DNA of 64,000 nt from assembly GCA_014871385.1 (NCBI GenBank), contig CM026424.1, positions 7,059,320 through 7,123,319 on the forward strand, in the 5' to 3' direction. Origin of the DNA: Ceratodon purpureus. Its lineage: Eukaryota > Streptophyta > Bryopsida > Pseudoditrichales > Ditrichaceae. The first letter of the stretch is position 1, and each line of letters opens with the position of its first letter. The position numbers and the translations under genes were made by a program. A model generated the notes under the pieces. It worked only from the letters and a program-made list of their open reading frames with translations, was not told the DNA's origin and searched no databases. This document shows, in pieces, positions 59,335 to 64,000 of the stretch.

Positions 59335-59379
59335 TCTGCTCTTTGCTCACTGCTCACCGCTGCCACAGTAGCTTCGCTG

Positions 59380-59600
59380 CATACTCAACCATCATACCTC
59401 GCTGAGACCCCGGCCGCTGACAACCTCAGCTTCTGAGCTCCAACCCCGTCGGCATGATGGAACGCCTAAACTTTGCTGTCCGATCCGTCAGTCAAATTCT
59501 TGCCTCCACGATATCCGCCGGCCTCAATCTCGAGATCCACATCTGTCTCGAATTCGACGGCTTCGCCCCCGATTATCCCTTCGCATTATCCCTGACCTAG
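59380..59600 (+). promoter_or_regulatory. Dyad-containing module P4, just outside element 3
   Basis: TGTCCGATCCGTCA at 59477-59490 is followed by TTCTTGCCT and CCGCCGG in the spacing of P2 and P3, and CATCATACC- and ACCCCGGC-like words precede it. A TATAAACC sequence occurs near 59626. No ORF follows in the next 700 bp. Confidence 0.5.
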
Positions 59601-60290
59601 CCGCGACCTTCCTGCCTTCTCTATTGTATAAACCATGTCGTTAATTTATAAATCAAAATTAAATAAGTTTCATAATATATTAATTTCATTTTAGAAGGTT
59701 TCAACAACTAATTCCATAAATGGGATCAGGACCATTGGGTCTTCCACAATTAAATGTGGCCCTACATTTAAATGTAACCCACTACTTATAAGTGACCACA
59801 AATTTTTATGTAACTCATTTTCTTGATTATTTCGTCGTGTTTTCAGTTTTGATTGTCTTGTAAAAGTGCTGTCTACTTAAATATATTTTGGTGAACAAAA
59901 TAGTACAGAATATGAAACAAAATAAAGTGTTGCCACAAAATGGATTGATAATGCAGGGTTTTTATGTAAAGAAGAAAAGTCATGAAAACATAATAAGATA
60001 ATTGGAAAATGATCACTTGACAATGCTTTATTACACAATAATTTTGCTGCTTTTTATTTTAAAATATATTCAAATACAATAGAGGCAATATCAATTTTCA
60101 AACGCGAATGTATCAGCTTTATCATATGAATATTTGAAATCGCTCAAAATATTAAAACCAGAGATATACCACTGTTGACTTATGTATACAATCTTTATGT
60201 TTTCTCTCTTGTCAGCCAACCAAATGCGATGAATCCACACACTTGGTAGCACTTAATCAATTTTTTATTTTTTTACCTTACCTTTAGTTC
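59601..60290. other. AT-rich spacer
   Basis: Nothing recognisable was seen apart from a short run of ACATTTAAATGT-like inverted words around 59752-59782. Confidence 0.4.
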
Positions 60291-60553
60291 AATTCCCCGT
60301 GGCACACAACCGTCAGCTTCCTTGACCGCGGCGGTGTTCAGTTCAATTGGAATCCCATTGTCGGATCCGACAGTCTTATCTTGCTTCTGACCAACTGCGC
60401 CGGCTTCTATATCGAGGATGGTTTGGCGCCCAGTAAGCGCCTCTCTCTGATCCCTGACCTAGCCGCCGCCGCCGCCGCCATCGTGCCCTGACGATGGCCT
60501 ATATATACCTTTTTGTTTCCTGCAGGTTTTCATCTTCAGCTTGATCTTTCTCG
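60291..60553 (+). promoter_or_regulatory. Promoter module P5 and leader exon of the gene at 61249
   Basis: It contains the perfect 14-bp palindrome TGTCGGATCCGACA (60359-60372), then TCTTGCTTCTG and GCGCCGGC, as in the other modules. CTATATATACC at about 60499 is the likely TATA box, about 130 bp after the dyad. The leader ends CTTTCTCG at 60553 with a GTGCGT donor. Confidence 0.6.
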
Positions 60554-61059
60554 GTGCGTCTCATTCCCTGCATTATTCCTAATTCTTCTTGAAGTTCACA
60601 TTGACTTCATGCATTTTTCTCAAATCATCTTGGATAGTTTGTGATCTCGTTATTGTTTTTCTAACTTATTGTCGCCCTATCTACAGATCTCATAGTTTCT
60701 CATCTTGAGTCATCGCTGCATCCATCGCCAAGGTCGGAGCTACGGCACTGTAAGCACGGCATTGTTTGTTGTTGTTGGCCGTGTTTGTTGAATGTCGGCA
60801 TTGGCCGTGATTGTTGGCATTGGCCGAGATTGTTGGCCGAGTCGGTAGCCCTGTCGTAGAGTCGAGTCGTGGAGAGGTGAGGACGGGATAGATGAGGGTT
60901 GAGGAGGGCCGAAAGGGGTGGGACGGGATGAGGGAATGAAGAGAGATAGACCGTAGACATTATCTGCACAGTGAGGAGCGAGATGTAGTACGTGTGGGAA
61001 GTCGAGGCTCCAGTGGCCGATGAAGTTTTAAATAATGTATGCTCACATAATGTATGCTG

Positions 61060-61112
61060 TAGACGTGGAGGGCCGAGGCTCGATTTAGGCCTCGCATTTG
61101 TTTCTTTTTAGA
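61060..61112 (+). repeat. Single relative of the 96-bp minisatellite unit
   Basis: GTGGAGGGCCGAGGCTC, then GGCCTCGCATTTGTTTC and a TTTTTAG acceptor-like end match the unit repeated seven times at 57706-58376, at the equivalent place in the leader intron. Confidence 0.65.
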
Positions 61113-61248
61113 AGATATGCGGACAGAGAGGAGACTCTGGTAGACGTGTTTGAGTCTAAACAGTGGGAATAGAGGAGATGAACCGAGTGTTTTGATATTC
61201 ATTAACTGTTGCAATCAATTTACTCATCATGTTCATCTGTTTCCGCAG

Positions 61249-61740
61249 ATGGCAAATTCAACCCCAAGTGCTGCAATGGTTTGCAAGACTTGCCCCGCCC
61301 CCGATGCTTGCATCTGTCCCAAGTTGTCTAGTCCACCTCTATTGAAAGTCCCGGTCCCGAGCAGTTTGCCTCCGATGCCATCCGTGGATCATCTTCACAA
61401 GGGTGGCAACTCCGTGGAGCAGCGTGACCAATGTGGGAACTCCCTTCCTCCAAACAAGGACACTATGCACGTGATGTGTGTGCAAGGTCACGGGCGCTCT
61501 ATATGTTTTGAAGTGAACAGTTCTGAAGATGGTCTACCTGCCTGGGTCCAGAAGTGGATGGATGACGTGGCCAAGGGCGGCGACGGGCGTGATTACTACC
61601 CGGAGGATGGTGGTCATCTTTCTGAGGACGAGGACTCCGATTATCTAGAGTACGCAGGTGAATGTGTTTACGACGAGGTAGATAGTCCTGCAGTGTCTCT
61701 TGTAATTCTGACCGGAATGGAAGAAGACTCGGATAAGTAG
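61249..61740 (+). CDS. Small acidic cysteine-containing protein, co-regulated with the CTD-heptad gene
   Basis: The ATG at 61249 follows directly after a TTCCGCAG acceptor; the frame encodes 163 residues. The N-terminus has a Cys cluster (CKTC, then CICPK), the middle is Pro/Leu-rich, a central block (MHVMCVQGHGRSICFEV, then LPAWVQKWMDDV) looks folded, and the C-terminus is strongly acidic (EDGGHLSEDEDSDYLEY). No family is recognised. It shares promoter module, leader end and intron unit with the gene at 58419, which suggests a set of co-expressed genes. It lies outside the right end of element 3 as drawn and may belong to a neighbouring related element. Confidence 0.6.
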   Translation: MANSTPSAAMVCKTCPAPDACICPKLSSPPLLKVPVPSSLPPMPSVDHLHKGGNSVEQRDQCGNSLPPNKDTMHVMCVQGHGRSICFEVNSSEDGLPAWVQKWMDDVAKGGDGRDYYPEDGGHLSEDEDSDYLEYAGECVYDEVDSPAVSLVILTGMEEDSDK

Positions 61741-62956
61741 ATGCGTGTTTCTGTAGCTAAAGGGGTTCTATGCGGCACACTATATTCTCTGATGATGCTC
61801 CTGTAGAACCTGTGGAGCCCTTTTAACAGTGGATTTTTGTAAAAACAGATATCGGCTTGTATTATATCTTTGCATACTGTTGAAACAAGAACATTAGACT
61901 TTGACTGATGATCAATATTTGTCCAAATCAACACAATGCATGAACACTTTAAGATTGTTCGCGTTTTACGATTAATGTTGATATACCCCTTGCACCCCGC
62001 ATTTTGAAATTCAGTGGCATCCCGGAGTGGTTTGCAGTGAAATATTTGAATGCTATTTATTCTGTAGATTCGACAGTGAGATGATGAAGATGACTGAGCA
62101 ATTCCTTTTCAATTTCCCGAATTCGTCGAAGTTGATTTCTATTACGTTTCCAGGCGAAAATGCGCTTGAGGCAAAGGTTGATTATTTTTATCGAGTAAAT
62201 GTTCATTATTAATCTTGGAAGATAGCAAATGTCTTATAAAGTGTGTAAATGGCTTGTAGCATTCTCAATACCAATACCTCCCTGTCTTACTCTTATTATT
62301 GCTTCCATTTGTCTAAAATACTTACGGAAGGTTTCCTTTTTATCTCATTACTTTTTTACTTCTTTATATTTATTTCAATACTGTTACTGTATAACAATTT
62401 CCTTTAAATTTCCTCATTCAAATTTACGAATGAATTTAATTTTTGATTACCGAACTATCCTCATGGAGTATACGATTCTTACTTTTATGGTTCAAACATT
62501 ATATGAGTTCATTTACAGTGATAGTCTTAAGTATGAAATTTATATCATTGTTTTTATAATGTTTGCCACTGCCTCAGCATCTTTCCCGACTATTCACTAA
62601 ATACCTTTCCTATCCTTTTGATTCCTCTGCTTTAGAAATTGTAATCAATACACTCAAATTTTCAATTTTTAAATACAAGAATTAACTGCTAACAGTGTAC
62701 GTGGCCAACCATTGGCTATGAGGAATGTTCGTGATAAGTACTGGAATACTTTGAAATAAGTAACTGCAATGCAATAACTATTTTGAAATTCAAAAGGTAT
62801 AACTGTTACTGAGAAGTCATCACATGTGATATGGAAGGATAGGCTCAATGCTGAACATCTTCTGTCAACATTTGAAGAATTAAAGTTCTTTCTTTATAAT
62901 TTTCAAGCTTGTAATTATAATTAGAATTCAATCAAATTTCACATTTACTAAATAGC
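61741..62956. other. AT-rich DNA between the last two genes
   Basis: A hydrophobic open frame at 62229-62600 is explained by T-rich composition and is not called. A segment near 62015-62180 has exon-like composition but no domain. No repeat was seen. Confidence 0.4.
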
Positions 62957-63988
62957 ATGGCAGATCATAGACTTAAATGCGTTTATTCACTATTCTATGT
63001 CATAATTCTGACAACTTTCCGACAAGTACAATCATTTGATGAGGAAATTATACAGAATGTACTTTCACCAGTTGAAATTACAAATAATATGCACAAGAAG
63101 GTATGGCTAGATTGCTTCGAAAAGCAATATGATCGTGGTGTGCCAATAAAGCAAAACGTCGTGTTTGATCAAATCAAAGCTCATGCATCTATCGAAGTTG
63201 GCCGCGGTCTTCTCGATTTTGAAGATAATTTGTTTTGTGATTTTGAATACGAAATCCGCGAATGGAACTGTGCCATAAAATATGAGATTAATCACATGTG
63301 CATCTGGGAGCATCCACATGCTCGTCTTATGCGGCACGAAGATGCAAATTTCAACGATGACAATTGTCCAATCTGTGAACAAGGTCCCAGCCCTGATACA
63401 TATTTGTGTCGATGGAATATTGAACGAGATGGTCTGTATGTTTCTCAGTTCCATCCTTTTAGCGGTAGACATCAGTACAAGCTTTTTAAGCAATGGAAGG
63501 AGGACGAGGACCACCACGAATTTCTGAAGGAGTATAGAGTGTCTATTTTCAATGATCTCGATGATGAATTACTGCTTACATTTGGAGTTATGGATGCCCC
63601 AATGAATACTGTGATTATTCCAGGACGACTTCAAGCACACATTTCCGAACGATTTTTTTACATATCCTTAAATCCACGCACCGACGAGCGTTTACTCAGT
63701 TCGCCTTGGATATGCAAATTTAAAGACCTGGGGAGTATGGCATATCGTAGAGATGTCAAAATATGGAAACCTCCTCTAGTGAACCACGTTTCAATGCCTA
63801 TCGACTGTATAGATTGCGCATGGAAAGCAGATAATGAAGGGATTTGGCTGGATCGGGTTGGATGTGGACAAACCGGATCAATTTGGGAAAAACGATTTGA
63901 GTGGGTTCCAATACGAAAGCGGACAAGAGAACCTGACAATGAAGATCAACCACCAAAGCGCCCAAAACTGGAGCACTTCGAACTATAA
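62957..63988 (+). CDS. Unrecognised 343-residue protein at the right edge
   Basis: A single intron-free frame runs from ATG 62957 to a TAA ending at 63988. Residues 9-27 form a hydrophobic stretch (VYSLFYVIILTTF) that could be a signal peptide or anchor. The body is rich in Trp, Asp and Cys, with a CPIC pair near residue 137 and a DCIDCAW segment near 280. The C-terminus is basic and nuclear-localisation-like (KRTREP, PPKRPKLEHF), which conflicts with secretion; translation may begin further inside. Codon use is AT-rich compared with the element 3 genes. No family is recognised; it may be cargo of a neighbouring element or a host gene. Confidence 0.6.
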   Translation: MADHRLKCVYSLFYVIILTTFRQVQSFDEEIIQNVLSPVEITNNMHKKVWLDCFEKQYDRGVPIKQNVVFDQIKAHASIEVGRGLLDFEDNLFCDFEYEIREWNCAIKYEINHMCIWEHPHARLMRHEDANFNDDNCPICEQGPSPDTYLCRWNIERDGLYVSQFHPFSGRHQYKLFKQWKEDEDHHEFLKEYRVSIFNDLDDELLLTFGVMDAPMNTVIIPGRLQAHISERFFYISLNPRTDERLLSSPWICKFKDLGSMAYRRDVKIWKPPLVNHVSMPIDCIDCAWKADNEGIWLDRVGCGQTGSIWEKRFEWVPIRKRTREPDNEDQPPKRPKLEHFEL

Positions 63989-64000
63989 ATCTTTAATAAA

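Larger units (their letters stand above)
40831..59379. mobile_element. Element 3: large MULE-like transposon with ParB-methyltransferase gene and cargo, ~18.5 kb
   Basis: The left end (40831-40882) and right end (59335-59379) are inverted repeats: CAGCGA(T/A)GCTACTGTGGCAGCGG followed by GTGAGCA/G heptamers. They resemble the ends of elements 1 and 2 but form a separate subtype. Base composition shifts sharply at the left end. No target duplication is visible (TATGATAAGA left, CATACTCAAC right), so the two ends may come from different insertions or one flank has been rearranged. Contents in order: ORF 41092-41592 (+), ORF 43159-42386 (-), transposase 47671-44110 (-), ParB-methyltransferase gene 48113-55679 (+), promoter modules and a small gene with RNA polymerase CTD-like heptads (+). 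The coding parts are far better preserved than in elements 1 and 2. Confidence 0.7.

Noticed and set aside
62229-62600. Putative membrane protein of 123 residues
   Set aside because: The hydrophobicity follows from T-rich DNA; there is no promoter or splice context to support a gene.

Overview
The window looks like nuclear DNA of a land plant, most likely an early-diverging one such as a moss or other bryophyte. The support is indirect: spliced genes with GT-AG introns, an aluminium-activated malate transporter (ALMT, a plant family), a short TTTAGGG plant telomere-type tract at 40031-40050, and gene islands separated by very AT-rich DNA. The species cannot be read from the sequence.

Host part (1-16.6 kb). 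A five-exon ribokinase gene (+, 1426-4452) and a five-exon ALMT gene (-, 8669-6374) converge on an intergenic stretch holding two small inverted-repeat elements (MITE candidates). After a degenerate ~170-bp tandem repeat comes a large palindrome: two 2,029-bp arms (11383-13411 and 14515-16543) with the same register throughout, separated by 1.1 kb. Each arm carries the same intronless gene for a small secreted protein with its own TATA box. Outside the arms homology continues but is diverged, which suggests recent homogenisation of an older inverted duplication.

Mobile part (21.7-59.4 kb and beyond). AT-rich DNA hosts three members of one DNA-transposon family. Elements 1 (21743-29245) and 2 (30934-35032) have matching terminal inverted repeats built of a GTGAGCG heptamer and perfect 10-bp target duplications, but their genes are decayed. 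Element 3 (40831-59379 if its two ends belong together; no target duplication seen) is much larger and has long open genes. The shared plan is a MULE-like transposase with a SWIM zinc finger on the minus strand, then on the plus strand a DNA-methyltransferase-like gene preceded by repeated CGGATCCG dyads. In element 3 the methyltransferase appears spliced to an N-terminal ParB-like domain, and the intron between the two parts holds a ~1.9-kb array with a very regular 74-75 bp period whose motif flips orientation midway.

Element 3 also carries apparent cargo: two unrecognised ORFs near the left end and, near the right end, a small two-exon gene with four heptads of the form YxPTSPx, like the RNA polymerase II C-terminal domain. 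That gene has a promoter/leader module that recurs in front of another small acidic-protein gene at 61.2 kb; the module includes a variant of the same CGGATCCG dyad. A likely picture is a transposon family with its own dyad-based control or chromatin system: transposase for movement, ParB-methyltransferase fusion for dyad recognition or DNA modification, and co-regulated accessory proteins. The sequence supports the architecture; the functions are inferred. A last unrecognised 343-residue ORF sits at the window's right edge. No retrovirus-like, LTR or capsid-bearing element was recognised.
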